Of a stretch of DNA of 64,000 nucleotides, positions 9,058 through 18,010 are shown in pieces. How positions within the stretch are numbered: the first letter of the stretch is position 1; each line of letters opens with the position of its first letter. A program made the translations under genes and the position numbers. The stretch comes from JAIEOG01 sp964519985 (GTDB lineage: Bacteria; Bdellovibrionota; FAC87; UBA2466): positions 229,251 through 293,250 of the forward strand of contig CAZFMF010000002.1 of assembly GCA_964519985.1 (NCBI GenBank). Reading direction: 5' to 3'. Under the pieces are notes generated by a model. The model was not told the origin of the DNA. It did not search any database and worked only from the letters and a program-made list of their open reading frames with translations.

Positions 9058-9699
9058 ATGACGACGGAAAACTGCCGACTCTGTGGGACGACGGCCGATG
9101 TCATGGGCATGCTGCCCAGCGACAACCGATTGTTTCTGCATTGCCCGGAGTGCGCGTGCGTTTTTGTTGCGGGCGCGGGACTGCCCACCGAGGATCTCGA
9201 AAAGCAACGCTATCTCCAACACCGCAACGATCCGACTCCCGAATACCAAGGTTTCTTAAGTCGGTTGGCGGCACCGGTCGCGCGTTTGGCTCCGACGGGA
9301 GCGCGAGGTTTGGATTTTGGCTGCGGCCCGATCCCCGTCATGTCGGCGTTATTAGAGAGCCAGGGCTTTACGATGGAGAACTACGATCCGTTTTTCTTCG
9401 CCGACGCTGCCCTGCTCGGCCAAACCTACGACTTCGTGACCTGCTGCGAAACCGCGGAACACTTCCACCACCCGGAAAAAGAGTTCGCGCTGCTGAACCG
9501 GCTCGTAAAACCCGGTGGTTTCTTGGCGGTGATGACGCAGATGCGATCGCAGTGGGATGGCTTCTTTGAATGGCACTACCCCCGCGATCCCACGCATGTG
9601 GTTTTCTACAGCCCGCGCACGATGCGTTGGCTGAGTCAGAAGTTCGATTGGACGCCAATGTTCTTTCCGGAGAACGTCGTTATCTTCCAAAAATCCTAA
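9058..9699 (+). CDS. Class I SAM-dependent methyltransferase with zinc-finger N-terminus
   Basis: The ATG at 9058 follows AAAGGA and gives a 213-residue protein; longer in-frame starts would run into the divergent DUF885 gene. Residues 5-35 contain CRLC and, 23 residues later, CPEC, a likely zinc site. Motif I of the Rossmann fold is GLDFGCGPIPVMSALLE, and VTCCETAEHFHHPEKEF with LVKPGGFLAVMTQM are the later methyltransferase motifs. The substrate is unknown. This CxxC-plus-methyltransferase layout is widespread in uncharacterised bacterial methyltransferases. Confidence 0.88.
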   Translation: MTTENCRLCGTTADVMGMLPSDNRLFLHCPECACVFVAGAGLPTEDLEKQRYLQHRNDPTPEYQGFLSRLAAPVARLAPTGARGLDFGCGPIPVMSALLESQGFTMENYDPFFFADAALLGQTYDFVTCCETAEHFHHPEKEFALLNRLVKPGGFLAVMTQMRSQWDGFFEWHYPRDPTHVVFYSPRTMRWLSQKFDWTPMFFPENVVIFQKS

Positions 9700-9896
9700 A
9701 AAGCGGCCCGCACCCGTTCCCAACTTTCAGGATGGAACTTCGACAGATTGACCGTAAGGGTCTGTTCTATCTGTAAATTGGCCAAGGATTTCGGCGTATT
9801 CCGCGATTATACGTCTAAAGGTTTTACAGTCGAACCGCTGCTATTCCCTTACCCCCACTGGCATTGCCCTTGCTCAAGAGGCTATGGGGGGGGCAA

Positions 9897-11177
9897 ATGT
9901 TTCGATTTCTGATGTGGGCATCTGGTTACTCGGCAAGCTTCGCTGGCGCGTTCCTGTTTTTCAGCGGCGGGTGCGGCGCGCTTCATGCGAGCGACGCGTC
10001 TTCTCCGGGGACTTTTCATTCGATGCAGACACCTACGCTTGAAGTGCATCAGAGTTCGCTGTGGGAGCGACTCCCAAATGGAGTGCTTAGTCCAATCCGG
10101 CTTTCACGGAGTGGAAGCCTATCGGGCTTTCAGCACCCGTGGACGGAACGGCTGGTTTACGATCAATACAAAGCTTGGAAAACCCCGCCCGACTCAGTCA
10201 AAGAATTCGTACGCCTGTTCGAGCAAAGAAACGGACTACACCCGAACTTTGCCCTTAGTTCAATTCCCACCCAGATCGCTTCGCAAACCGGGGGCCACAG
10301 TGGGAACCGCGGTCGAAGCGCGGCTGTGACGGGCCAGCACCAGGTTTCTTCGCCGCCGTCGAACGCGAAGTTAGCCCAACGCGCGACCGCCTCCACTCCG
10401 TCGAACTATAATGTGATGGAGATTGATGCCGATCGCGATTGCCGCGCGATCGATACCGAGGCGCAATACGCTGGCCGGCCGGTCGACTTCAATTGCCTTT
10501 CACCGAGCGACGTCGTCTTCAAAGCCAAGGGCGCTCAATTTGAAAAAGCGCCATCTCTTTTCGTCCCGGGACTCAACAATGGCCTTTCGCTCGGCAATCT
10601 AAAACAATACTTTGCCGATGCTAGTTATCTCGAAATACGGAACTACCGAGCCCCTTTCTCGTTCGTTTCCACCAAGGACGGCCACACTAAGCTCCTCGAA
10701 GTCATGGTGAAAGGGAAGATCCAAAATGTTTTCCGAGTACCGGGCGACAAGTACGAGCCCGTTGTCCCCCATTTTGAGGCCAAGGTTTTTGTAAAGATCG
10801 GCGATACGCCCGATGAAATGTGCGTCATTGGCATCCAACCGATAGAACCCCCTCAGAACGATGCGGTGAAAGCCGGCTATCAGCTTTGTGAATTCGTGGG
10901 CGATCCGAAAATATTCGCCGAGGAGCGCCACTTGCAGTCTCCAAGGCTAAAGCGGGCAAGTGAAAACCAGAGAAATATTGGTTGGGCACGGGCCTTCCAG
11001 CGGAGAAATGAATTGATGACGAACCCGCCCAGTTGTCATTCAGTTTCGGTTGATGAACTTCGTCGCCAATCTCTCGACTATCCGCCTATCGAGCGACCTT
11101 CAGAAGCACTCACGAGCGACGGGCGATTCAAAGTGCGCGAGCGCTGCAACGCGGACGGTACGCCGACCCGAAGGTAG
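9897..11177 (+). CDS. Exported protein of unknown function
   Basis: The ATG at 9897 has a G-rich ribosome site (GGGGGGGG, 9886-9893) and begins a hydrophobic N-terminus (WASGYSASFAGAFLFFSGGCG) that could be an ordinary signal peptide or, with Cys at SGGC, a weak lipobox. The remaining 395 residues are mixed and polar with a low-complexity linker near residues 90-140 and no motif I recognise. A 197-bp gap with no recognisable signal precedes it. The region downstream is rich in palindromes and repeats. It may be a lineage-specific surface or periplasmic protein. Confidence 0.65.
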   Translation: MFRFLMWASGYSASFAGAFLFFSGGCGALHASDASSPGTFHSMQTPTLEVHQSSLWERLPNGVLSPIRLSRSGSLSGFQHPWTERLVYDQYKAWKTPPDSVKEFVRLFEQRNGLHPNFALSSIPTQIASQTGGHSGNRGRSAAVTGQHQVSSPPSNAKLAQRATASTPSNYNVMEIDADRDCRAIDTEAQYAGRPVDFNCLSPSDVVFKAKGAQFEKAPSLFVPGLNNGLSLGNLKQYFADASYLEIRNYRAPFSFVSTKDGHTKLLEVMVKGKIQNVFRVPGDKYEPVVPHFEAKVFVKIGDTPDEMCVIGIQPIEPPQNDAVKAGYQLCEFVGDPKIFAEERHLQSPRLKRASENQRNIGWARAFQRRNELMTNPPSCHSVSVDELRRQSLDYPPIERPSEALTSDGRFKVRERCNADGTPTRR

Positions 11178-11179
11178 TA

Positions 11180-11195
11180 ACTCCGACGCCGGAGT
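11180..11195. terminator. Short GC hairpin after the unknown exported-protein gene
   Basis: ACTCCG (11180-11185), a four-base loop ACGC, then CGGAGT (11190-11195) form a perfect 6-bp stem directly after the stop at 11177. There is no T-run, so intrinsic termination would be weak. Confidence 0.4.
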
Positions 11196-11200
11196 GAATT

Positions 11201-11220
11201 TATCCGTCACGTGACGGATA
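11201..11220. repeat. Perfect 20-bp palindrome
   Basis: TATCCGTCACGTGACGGATA is identical to its own reverse complement, with no spacer. It lies between the end of an exported-protein gene and a repeat element that borders greB. A spacerless palindrome of this length forms a poor RNA hairpin, so a protein-binding site or a repeat remnant is more likely than a terminator. Confidence 0.85.
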
Positions 11221-11236
11221 GGATCGAAAGAGACGC

Positions 11237-11329
11237 GCTCGCTTCGCGATGCGAGATTGCTTCGTCGCTGCGCTCCTCGCAATGACGGCTCGGCCCTCGC
11301 AATGACGGCTGGTCCAGCGCAATGACAGA
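11237..11329. repeat. Dispersed GTCATTGCGAG-type element, copy 1 with tandem tail
   Basis: The copy reads CGCTCGCTTCGCGATGCGAG, ATTGCTTCGTCGCTGCGCTC, then CTCGCAATGAC. The end CGCAATGAC is then repeated three times in tandem (CTCGCAATGACGGCT, CTCGCAATGACGGCT, GCGCAATGACAGACT). It ends directly at the greB stop codon (11330-11332). The same core recurs at 19400-19482, 27687-27763, 31030-31086, 33474-33552 and 35686-35768. Confidence 0.85.
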
Positions 11330-11887
<558 letters not shown>

Positions 11888-11915
11888 CCCGGCTCTCATA
11901 GCATATCGTCCCGAC

Positions 11916-13562
11916 GTGGGAACGAGATTTCAACATTGGGTAGCCCGCACACCCCACGCTCCATCGGATCTTCCAAAGAGTCTGGATGACATCGGGCGGA
12001 TATTGCTGGAGAACCGGCACTTCGCGCCTTTGGAGAAACTCGAGTACGGTGATCATGGTTTGGCCCGCGCGGTCGAATGTTTGAGCCGTGCGCTTAAAGA
12101 AGGCAAACGCATCGCCCTCTACGCCGACTACGACGTGGATGGCACCATGAGTTGCGTGAGCTGGGCATGGTTCCTCAAAGCGGCCGGCTTTTCCAATTTC
12201 GTGACTTATGTGCCCTGCCGCTTCAAAGAAGGCTACGGTGTAAATCTCGGCGCGGTGAAACACCTCATCGACGTTGAGAAGGTGAATGTCATCATTACGA
12301 TGGACACCGGCATCACCGCCAATGAAGAAGCGCGCTACTGCGCCGAACGCGGAGTGGAGTTTGTCTGCACGGATCACCACAAAATCCAGTTGGACAAGAT
12401 GCCCGATTGCATCACGCTCAACCCGAAGCAACATCCCGATGAGACCTACCAAGAGCTTTGCGGCTGCGGGATCACGTTCGTTTTGCTCCGACAACTGGCC
12501 AAAGTTTTTCCCGTGCCCGACGAAACCTGGACCGACTTGATGGCCTTAGCGGGAATGGCGACGATCTGCGATGTCGTACCACTCAATCCGGTGAATCATC
12601 GGCTCGCCCGTCTTGGCGTGTCGGCGCTGATGCGCAGCCGCCGACCCGTTTTGCGCCGGCTGCGGGAAGCGGCCTCGCTGGAAAAAAACTTGGATGAATC
12701 GGATGTCGGGTTTCGTCTGGGGCCGCGCATCAATGCCGTGGGGCGGCTCGGCCACGCGGATCAAGTGATTGAAGCTTTCTTAAGCGAAGATCCGGAACCG
12801 CTCATCGAGCATATGGGCCGCTGCAACGACGAGCGCAAAGAAATCCAAAAACGCATTGTGCGCGAGGCGAGCTTGTTGGGAGCGGATCACGCCGAAAACC
12901 CCCTTCTCTTCCTGGGCGGAGATTGGCACACCGGTGTGGTGGGGATTGCCGCCAGCCGAATCGCGGAAACGTTTTGGCGCCCGACTTGGCTCTTCCAGCG
13001 CAAAGACGGGATCGGTAAAGGCTCCGCGCGTTCGATTCTGGGATTCGACGTCACCGATGCCATGCAGTCCTGCGGAGACCTGTTTACGAAATTCGGAGGG
13101 CACCGGGCCGCCGGCGGCTTCTCCTTTCCACTGGAAAACGAGGCCGCCATTCGCGCTGCCCTCACCGCCTACGCCGAGCGCATCAAAGCCCAAGCCCCGA
13201 GCCTTTGGGAGAGCCGGGCGCTTTTCGACTGCGATCTTCCCATTGCGCTGGCGGAAACGCGATTGGCCGATGTTATCGAGCAGTGGAAGCCGTACGGCAA
13301 TGCGTTCGAAGAGCCGCGCTTTCGCATTCAGGGCACCATCCTCGGCACCCAGTTCTATAACGACAAGTCCACCGGCGAACGCAAACATACCGCGGTCATG
13401 ATCGGCGAAGCAGGGCTGCCCGCGCGTAAAGTTCTTTTCTTCAATGAGGTGATTGAAGCGTTCCAAAAAGCTCGTACCGGTTCCTTTATTGTCTCCGCCA
13501 AGCGCGATCGCTACCTGGGTCGCGAATCGCTTTCGCTGCTCGGCGTCGACTACGAAGTTTGA
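11916..13562 (+). CDS. recJ: Single-stranded-DNA exonuclease RecJ
   Basis: RecJ degrades single-stranded DNA 5' to 3' in recombination and mismatch repair. The DHH phosphoesterase core is clear: ADYDVDGTMS, then MDTGITA and TDHHK, with GGHRAAGGFSF as the DHHA1 motif near residue 390. From the GTG at 11916 it is 548 residues, close to the usual RecJ length. The open frame extends upstream to 11802 but that part lies over greB and has no homology to RecJ, so I reject it. No good ribosome site precedes the GTG, so the exact start is uncertain; a TTG at 11880 is the alternative. Confidence 0.9.
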   Translation: MGTRFQHWVARTPHAPSDLPKSLDDIGRILLENRHFAPLEKLEYGDHGLARAVECLSRALKEGKRIALYADYDVDGTMSCVSWAWFLKAAGFSNFVTYVPCRFKEGYGVNLGAVKHLIDVEKVNVIITMDTGITANEEARYCAERGVEFVCTDHHKIQLDKMPDCITLNPKQHPDETYQELCGCGITFVLLRQLAKVFPVPDETWTDLMALAGMATICDVVPLNPVNHRLARLGVSALMRSRRPVLRRLREAASLEKNLDESDVGFRLGPRINAVGRLGHADQVIEAFLSEDPEPLIEHMGRCNDERKEIQKRIVREASLLGADHAENPLLFLGGDWHTGVVGIAASRIAETFWRPTWLFQRKDGIGKGSARSILGFDVTDAMQSCGDLFTKFGGHRAAGGFSFPLENEAAIRAALTAYAERIKAQAPSLWESRALFDCDLPIALAETRLADVIEQWKPYGNAFEEPRFRIQGTILGTQFYNDKSTGERKHTAVMIGEAGLPARKVLFFNEVIEAFQKARTGSFIVSAKRDRYLGRESLSLLGVDYEV

Positions 13563-13609
13563 CGCGCCCGCCCCGCTAAGCCAGATTACGTTCTGGGTAG
13601 GGGGTAAAA

Positions 13610-14605
13610 TTGAAAAAATTTCTTTGCGCATTCGTGCTTGGCATTTCTGTTTCAGGGTTCGCGGCGGGGGTTGATTTCGACGCGATTGAGAAGGATTTAG
13701 GCGGAAACGGCGTTCGGGGTTGGATCCACGGCGCCGCGCATGATTTGAAGCAGTACGTTTTCTTCTACCGCGACCCCAATGACTTTTTTACCCACGCGGC
13801 ATTCACCTTAGTCGCCGCCAATCCGAATCTACTCAACCAGCTCAAAGCCGTGCAGCGGCACGACGAAGTCATTATCCACGGCACGTACCTGAAAAACCCC
13901 AGCCCCCAACATCATATCCGAGTCACCCAAGTGAAGGTCGTGACCCCTTTCAACTCGGGCGTGAAGGCGCCACCCCGCAAACGCGACGCCGTTCTCCCCA
14001 AGGATCTCGAAGGTGGGACAGAGTTTTTGGCGACGGTGCACGCGGTGGAAGCCGCCGGCGCAGTTCTCGTTTTTGAGTACAAGGATGCGATAGTCCCGAT
14101 GTTCGTAAAGGATACGACCCATACGAAAGATCTTTATCGCGGGGACAAAGTGCGGGTGCACTACGTCATCCAAAAAAGCCCGACGCTGCCCGCGCACGTT
14201 CAGCTGGACCCCAAAGCCAACCCACCGGTCGAAGTGCTGGAAAAAGTCGTCGACGGTCACGGCCAACCAATCACTCTGGAGGGCAATCTGGTTTTCTTTC
14301 CCAAGAGTCCCCAGATTATTTTCGGCATCTACGCGTTGCAAACGGTCGACGCCAACGGATTGAAATTGAACTACACGCTTGTGAATTTCGACGACTTCGA
14401 CGCATTCACGGAAATCCGCCGCAAGATGGAAAAGGTTTGGGAAGCCGAGAAGGCTACCCTCGAGGACGGCCGGAACTGTTTCATCAACCCAAAGATCCGC
14501 ATCAAGGCGACCGGAATCAAGAATGTGACCTCGCCATCGCAGGCCAATCCGCAGGTGCTGTTGGAGGGCCCCGACGCTATCGAGATTCTTGCCCCGAAGC
14601 CTTGA
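13610..14605 (+). CDS. Exported protein of unknown function, OB-fold-like repeats possible
   Basis: A TTG start at 13610 with AGGGGGT 5 bp upstream leads into a short signal peptide (KKFLCAFVLGISVSGFAAG). The 331-residue product has two stretches of alternating strands with a shared theme (DEVIIHGTYLK...HHIRVTQVKVV and DKVRVHYVIQK...HVQLDPK), which look like small beta-barrel modules. No catalytic motif is visible. It follows recJ by 47 bp and its 3' end overlaps the convergent YkgJ-family gene by 29 bp. Confidence 0.68.
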   Translation: MKKFLCAFVLGISVSGFAAGVDFDAIEKDLGGNGVRGWIHGAAHDLKQYVFFYRDPNDFFTHAAFTLVAANPNLLNQLKAVQRHDEVIIHGTYLKNPSPQHHIRVTQVKVVTPFNSGVKAPPRKRDAVLPKDLEGGTEFLATVHAVEAAGAVLVFEYKDAIVPMFVKDTTHTKDLYRGDKVRVHYVIQKSPTLPAHVQLDPKANPPVEVLEKVVDGHGQPITLEGNLVFFPKSPQIIFGIYALQTVDANGLKLNYTLVNFDDFDAFTEIRRKMEKVWEAEKATLEDGRNCFINPKIRIKATGIKNVTSPSQANPQVLLEGPDAIEILAPKP

Positions 14606-14984
14606 CCCGGCGCTTTTCGGGACAGAACCCGGGCCGCGGGCCCAGCTCCGGAAATTTGCGGCAGACCTGCGGGCGTTTTTCGTAAATGGTGCACAAGCGC
14701 GTCTCGGCGTGCAAGAAGACGCAATCGTCGTTGGGGCGTTGCTCGAGGATGAACAGTCCCGTGGCGACGCGGTACGAGCGGATCAAACGCTGGTCCATGA
14801 GCTTGCGGGCGATTTTCTTGATCGACTGCGACGCTTCTTCGGGTGTGATGAGCTCCATGCGCTGCAAGTCCGCCACCGAGACTTCAACCGGCAAAGTGCA
14901 GCAGAGCGAATGGCAGCCTTTGCATAGGGCGGGACGATACTTGATCCAAGTCGACAGGCGACCGGCGTCGGCGGGTTCTCTCAC
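14577..14984 (-). CDS. YkgJ family cysteine-cluster protein
   Basis: The 135-residue protein has the cysteine pattern of the YkgJ/UPF0153 family: CKGCHSLCC near residues 21-29, and later CVFLHAETRLC followed by RPQVCRKFPE. These Cys residues bind zinc or an iron-sulfur cluster in the family. The GTG start overlaps the stop of the AlkB-like gene by 4 bp (GTGA), so the two are translationally coupled. With fur just upstream this makes a Fur-AlkB-YkgJ operon of metal-related proteins. Biochemical role unknown. Confidence 0.88.
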   Translation of the reverse strand: MREPADAGRLSTWIKYRPALCKGCHSLCCTLPVEVSVADLQRMELITPEEASQSIKKIARKLMDQRLIRSYRVATGLFILEQRPNDDCVFLHAETRLCTIYEKRPQVCRKFPELGPRPGFCPEKRRVKASGQESR

Positions 14985-15856
14985 TTCGCCCTCCGTTGCG
15001 CCAAGGCCTCGGCGAAGAAGTCGGAATTTCGGGCCAGCATTTCCATATATTCCTTCACGTCTTCCGCATGCGCAGTGGGCAAAGCGGAATACGGAACCAC
15101 ATCCTTCGGCGGAACGAAGCGAAAAGTAAAGTTTACGCGCCGGGTCTCAAAGCCTTCCACGTGAATGGGGAACCGATGCCCCTGCTTACGGTCCACCCGC
15201 TGCACCCGGTGAAAGAGCCGGTTCTTCCACTGGTCGCCGGCGAAAATCTGTAACGAGCTATCTTCTAACCACTGCTGCAACACCACTTGGCTGGGGTGGC
15301 CCTTGCCGCGGCTGGCGACAAACTGAAAAAGAGCCCGTTCCCCGAATGAAATGGACGCGACCGGACCAGGTTCAAAGTCTTTGTGCTCGCCCACCCGAGC
15401 GGTATCGATTCGCTTACCCTCGAGCTCCCGCATTCCGTAAAGATTGACCAAGCAGGTGTTCAAATGCCAACCGGGTGGCACGAACGGGGGAGGCATCTTC
15501 GTCCGCACCCAGCGCTCAATGCGCGTCACCACTCGCTTGAGGACGTCGGGAAAGGGTTCGGCCGAAACACTGCGAAACTGGGTGCCCTTCGGCGGGTGGT
15601 AGTAGCCAAGGCAAGCAAATTGCCAGTTCCCCAACCAGTAGACGGGCCGCAACAAAGCGCGCTCAGACTTTCCGGGCGGCGGCGGATGGTTCTTGGCATA
15701 ACGCTTTTCCCAAATGGGAAAGAGCTCCGAGATCCAGTCCAAAATCTCCGCGCGTTCCGGCTTGGTAATAAAGCGCGGATCGTAGTGCAGGCCCGGACGG
15801 GCCCCCGAGCGCGGCCGGAAGGCCGGTCGTCTAATCTTGTTTCTTCCGGTATTCAC
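14981..15856 (-). CDS. AlkB-like 2-oxoglutarate/Fe(II) dioxygenase
   Basis: The iron site is visible as HKD in GEHKDFEPGP (the His and Asp of HxD), a distal His in LFHRVQRV and the 2OG-binding Arg pair in RRVNFTFR; NTCLVNLYG is the usual strand before the site. AlkB proteins oxidatively demethylate bases or act on proteins or RNA. The open frame reaches 15934 but that would lie inside fur; the GTG at 15856, overlapping the fur stop by 26 bp, is the best downstream start, though it has no strong ribosome site. The following YkgJ gene is coupled by a GTGA overlap. Confidence 0.8.
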   Translation of the reverse strand: MNTGRNKIRRPAFRPRSGARPGLHYDPRFITKPERAEILDWISELFPIWEKRYAKNHPPPPGKSERALLRPVYWLGNWQFACLGYYHPPKGTQFRSVSAEPFPDVLKRVVTRIERWVRTKMPPPFVPPGWHLNTCLVNLYGMRELEGKRIDTARVGEHKDFEPGPVASISFGERALFQFVASRGKGHPSQVVLQQWLEDSSLQIFAGDQWKNRLFHRVQRVDRKQGHRFPIHVEGFETRRVNFTFRFVPPKDVVPYSALPTAHAEDVKEYMEMLARNSDFFAEALAQRRAK

Positions 15857-16346
15857 AATGTGCGTAGACGACGTGGGAATGGTGCACTTCCCGAAATCCA
15901 AGACGCTGAAGCACCTTATCTTGCAGCGATTCAATCCCCACTTCGTGAAACTCCAAAATCGCCCGACAATCTAAGCACACCACGTGATCGTGGTGATCGG
16001 GACGTTGAATCTCATAAACGGCCTGGCCCGCCCGATCGGTCAGACTCTCTCGCATCACCCCCGCATCTAACAGAACGGGCAAGTTACGATACACCGTCGC
16101 CGCTCCGACCTCGGGATACGCCTTGCGTACTTTCTGGACGAGTTCGGGGCCGGTGAAATGGTCGGTCTGCTGCGCGATCACGTGCAAGATATGCAATCGG
16201 GTTTGACTGCGATTGAGCTTCTTCAACGATTGATACCGCTCCAGCTTTTCCCGCAAATCGGCTTCGGCTCCGGCCGACAAAGGCTTCGCCTTCTTGGCCG
16301 TGCTTCGCGGCCGACCGCAAGGAAATGTGCGGGGGATATGAGTCAT
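15831..16346 (-). CDS. fur: Fur family metal-responsive repressor
   Basis: This protein has an N-terminal winged helix (LNRSQTRLHILHVIAQQ ... VGAATVYRNLPVLLDAG is the recognition region) and a C-terminal dimerisation domain with metal ligands HDHVVCLDC and HHSHVVYAHCEY. There is an unusual basic N-terminal extension of about 35 residues (TFPCGRPRSTAKKAKPLS) before the helix. I use the ATG at 16346; an in-frame TTG at 16382 is possible. A Fur-box-like palindrome lies 58 bp upstream at about 16404-16420, so it probably autoregulates. It could be Fur or a close paralogue such as Zur or PerR; the box sequence favours iron. Confidence 0.85.
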   Translation of the reverse strand: MTHIPRTFPCGRPRSTAKKAKPLSAGAEADLREKLERYQSLKKLNRSQTRLHILHVIAQQTDHFTGPELVQKVRKAYPEVGAATVYRNLPVLLDAGVMRESLTDRAGQAVYEIQRPDHHDHVVCLDCRAILEFHEVGIESLQDKVLQRLGFREVHHSHVVYAHCEYRKKQD

Positions 16347-16403
16347 GGCCGGGAATATGTCAGGGTCCGGTCGGGGGTGCAATAGCCGCCCGCGGAAATG
16401 AAC

Positions 16404-16420
16404 TTGAGAATCATTCTCAT
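16404..16420. promoter_or_regulatory. Fur box
   Basis: TTGAGAATCATTCTCAT contains GAGAAT-C-ATTCTC, a perfect inverted repeat around one base and a close match to the Fur-box core with its GATAAT/ATTATC-like hexamers. It sits between divergent fur and the 73-codon gene at 16441, where it could control both. Confidence 0.8.
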
Positions 16421-16440
16421 TTTTGTTAGCCTGAATTCCG

Positions 16441-16662
16441 ATGAAGAACGATTCGCTTCCGAGGTGCTACAGCGTCAATGATGTTCCCTCCTTCTTCCTC
16501 GAGGGACTCGACCCACACTGCGCAGTACTCGAACTCCACTTGGGAGAAGAGAAAGTGCGATTGACCCGGGATGCGTTTTATTCGATGGTTGGATCGCTCG
16601 CAAAAATGGCGGTGGACCTCTTGGAAGCCGCCCCCGAACGGCGGGGACTCATTGTCAATTGA
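16441..16662 (+). CDS. Small protein under a Fur box
   Basis: The 73-residue protein begins at the ATG 20 bp after the Fur-box palindrome, so its promoter almost certainly overlaps that site. It is soluble, without signal peptide or Cys cluster (two Cys far apart), and ends in a helix (FYSMVGSLAKMAVDLLEAAPE). I do not recognise it. Its position suggests an iron-limited expression pattern. The next gene begins 12 bp downstream, so both could be one iron-regulated operon. Confidence 0.6.
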   Translation: MKNDSLPRCYSVNDVPSFFLEGLDPHCAVLELHLGEEKVRLTRDAFYSMVGSLAKMAVDLLEAAPERRGLIVN

Positions 16663-16674
16663 GGTTTTGGGTTC

Positions 16675-17397
16675 TTGGGGGAAATCAGAAAAAAACTGGG
16701 GCTATTGGCGCTGCTCTGCGCTTTGCCGGTCTGGGCGAATGGTGATTTCTGTACCCAGCGAATCGCGGCGGGCCGCCTACCCCTTTTGCACCAAAGCCAG
16801 TTCCTTCAAGACGTCGCTCGGTACCTGACCGGAAGCCCCGACCACGCCGAAGCCGTCTACATGGGCTACCGGCGGCGCAACTCGCCGAACGATCCCAATC
16901 TAATTTATCCCCCCCAAGCCCCGTCTATCGCCATTCCCAACGCTTTGACCGATTTGTGGAAAGATCTTGGCCTGGACCGAGAAACTTTTTCGCCCCCGAC
17001 GGGTGTCTGGCAGCCGGCGGCGAGTAAGCTGTGGGCCCGGCGCTTGATCTCTAATTCCAAGGTCAAGGGCCAGGGACGACTGATCTACCGGCGTAAAGGA
17101 AAGGCCGGCGATGCTCGGATTTCGATTGCGCAAACTTGGGATGGAACTCCCGGTATCTTCCGGGAAACGGAAATTGCGGTGCAACGTACGGGTTCATTGG
17201 ATTGGGATTTTTTTGTGTACGACGAGAATGGCAAACTATCGGCAAGTTCGATTTTTCACACGCGGTCTAAGGCCGATATCGATGCCCCCGCGCCCATCAC
17301 GTGTTTGACTTGCCACTACGATCCGGTGGCGCGAGTTTTCACCTTCGCGCCAAAGTCGACGGGCTTCTCGGAGCGGCTGTCGCTGATTCTACCTTAG
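16675..17397 (+). CDS. Exported protein with C-terminal CxxCH motif
   Basis: The TTG start begins a signal peptide (KKLGLLALLCALPVWANG) on a 240-residue protein. Near residue 210 is TCLTCHYD, a CxxCH motif that could bind haem c covalently in the periplasm; only one is present and no distal Met ligand is obvious, so a bare Cys pair is also possible. The rest (about 190 residues, including a beta-rich stretch RGRLIYRRKGKAGDARISI-like) is unknown to me. It follows a small Fur-box gene by 12 bp and ends one base from the convergent lipoprotein gene. Confidence 0.7.
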   Translation: MGEIRKKLGLLALLCALPVWANGDFCTQRIAAGRLPLLHQSQFLQDVARYLTGSPDHAEAVYMGYRRRNSPNDPNLIYPPQAPSIAIPNALTDLWKDLGLDRETFSPPTGVWQPAASKLWARRLISNSKVKGQGRLIYRRKGKAGDARISIAQTWDGTPGIFRETEIAVQRTGSLDWDFFVYDENGKLSASSIFHTRSKADIDAPAPITCLTCHYDPVARVFTFAPKSTGFSERLSLILP

Positions 17398-17398
17398 C

Positions 17399-17797
17399 CT
17401 ACTGGGGCTGGTGAACGAATTGAATCGAGGTGCTGACCGGTCCCTGGAGGCACTGCGCCGTACCCGTCAAGTTCAGGGTCAGCATATAGTTCGCATAGGT
17501 TCCGGTGCCTTGCAAAGCTCCCGAGCACGGCTGACCGTTCACATTCGCGAAAACGAAGTTCATCTGCGAGATAGTCTTGCCGGAGTAAACACCTTGAAAC
17601 GATCCCGACGAAGCGGCCGGGTTCGTACCCCAGACACCGGAAATCTGTCCGCCGGATTGCGCTTGGACCGTCATCACGATCTGCTCTTGCTGTTGGGCAC
17701 CGCGAGTCACCGCGCCGTTACCGGTATAGACACCCATGTAGTTCGTCCCGCAACCGAGCAACAACATCGCAACTACTAAAAACGTCAAAACGCGCAT
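17399..17797 (-). CDS. Small lipoprotein of unknown function
   Basis: The ATG at 17797 has AGGAG 8 bp upstream and gives a lipobox LLLGC with Cys at residue 16, so the product is an outer- or inner-membrane lipoprotein of about 117 mature residues. The mature part is rich in Gly, Gln, Ser and Thr with alternating strand-like segments (QIVMTVQAQSGGQISGVWGT) suggesting a small beta-barrel. No family is recognised. It ends one base from the convergent CxxCH-protein gene. Confidence 0.75.
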   Translation of the reverse strand: MRVLTFLVVAMLLLGCGTNYMGVYTGNGAVTRGAQQQEQIVMTVQAQSGGQISGVWGTNPAASSGSFQGVYSGKTISQMNFVFANVNGQPCSGALQGTGTYANYMLTLNLTGTAQCLQGPVSTSIQFVHQPQ

Positions 17798-18010
17798 ATT
17801 ACCTACTCCTGTGAACCGTCGCCTCAAGGCAAACGGATTCCGCAGGTCCTAGACAAAGCAAAGTCGATGCCATCGGATTTGCTTCACGATCGCGGTGCAA
17901 AACACCGTCGGGTCGCGTGATTGTTTTTGCAGATTGCCGTTTTTTGTCCGCGTGTATTCTGACCGTATACTAATTGACTTTCTGTTTATAGCTGGGAAGA
18001 TATTTACCCT

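Noticed and set aside
16675..17397. Calling the CxxCH protein a cytochrome c
   Set aside because: Only one CxxCH and no clear second axial ligand; kept as unknown exported protein.
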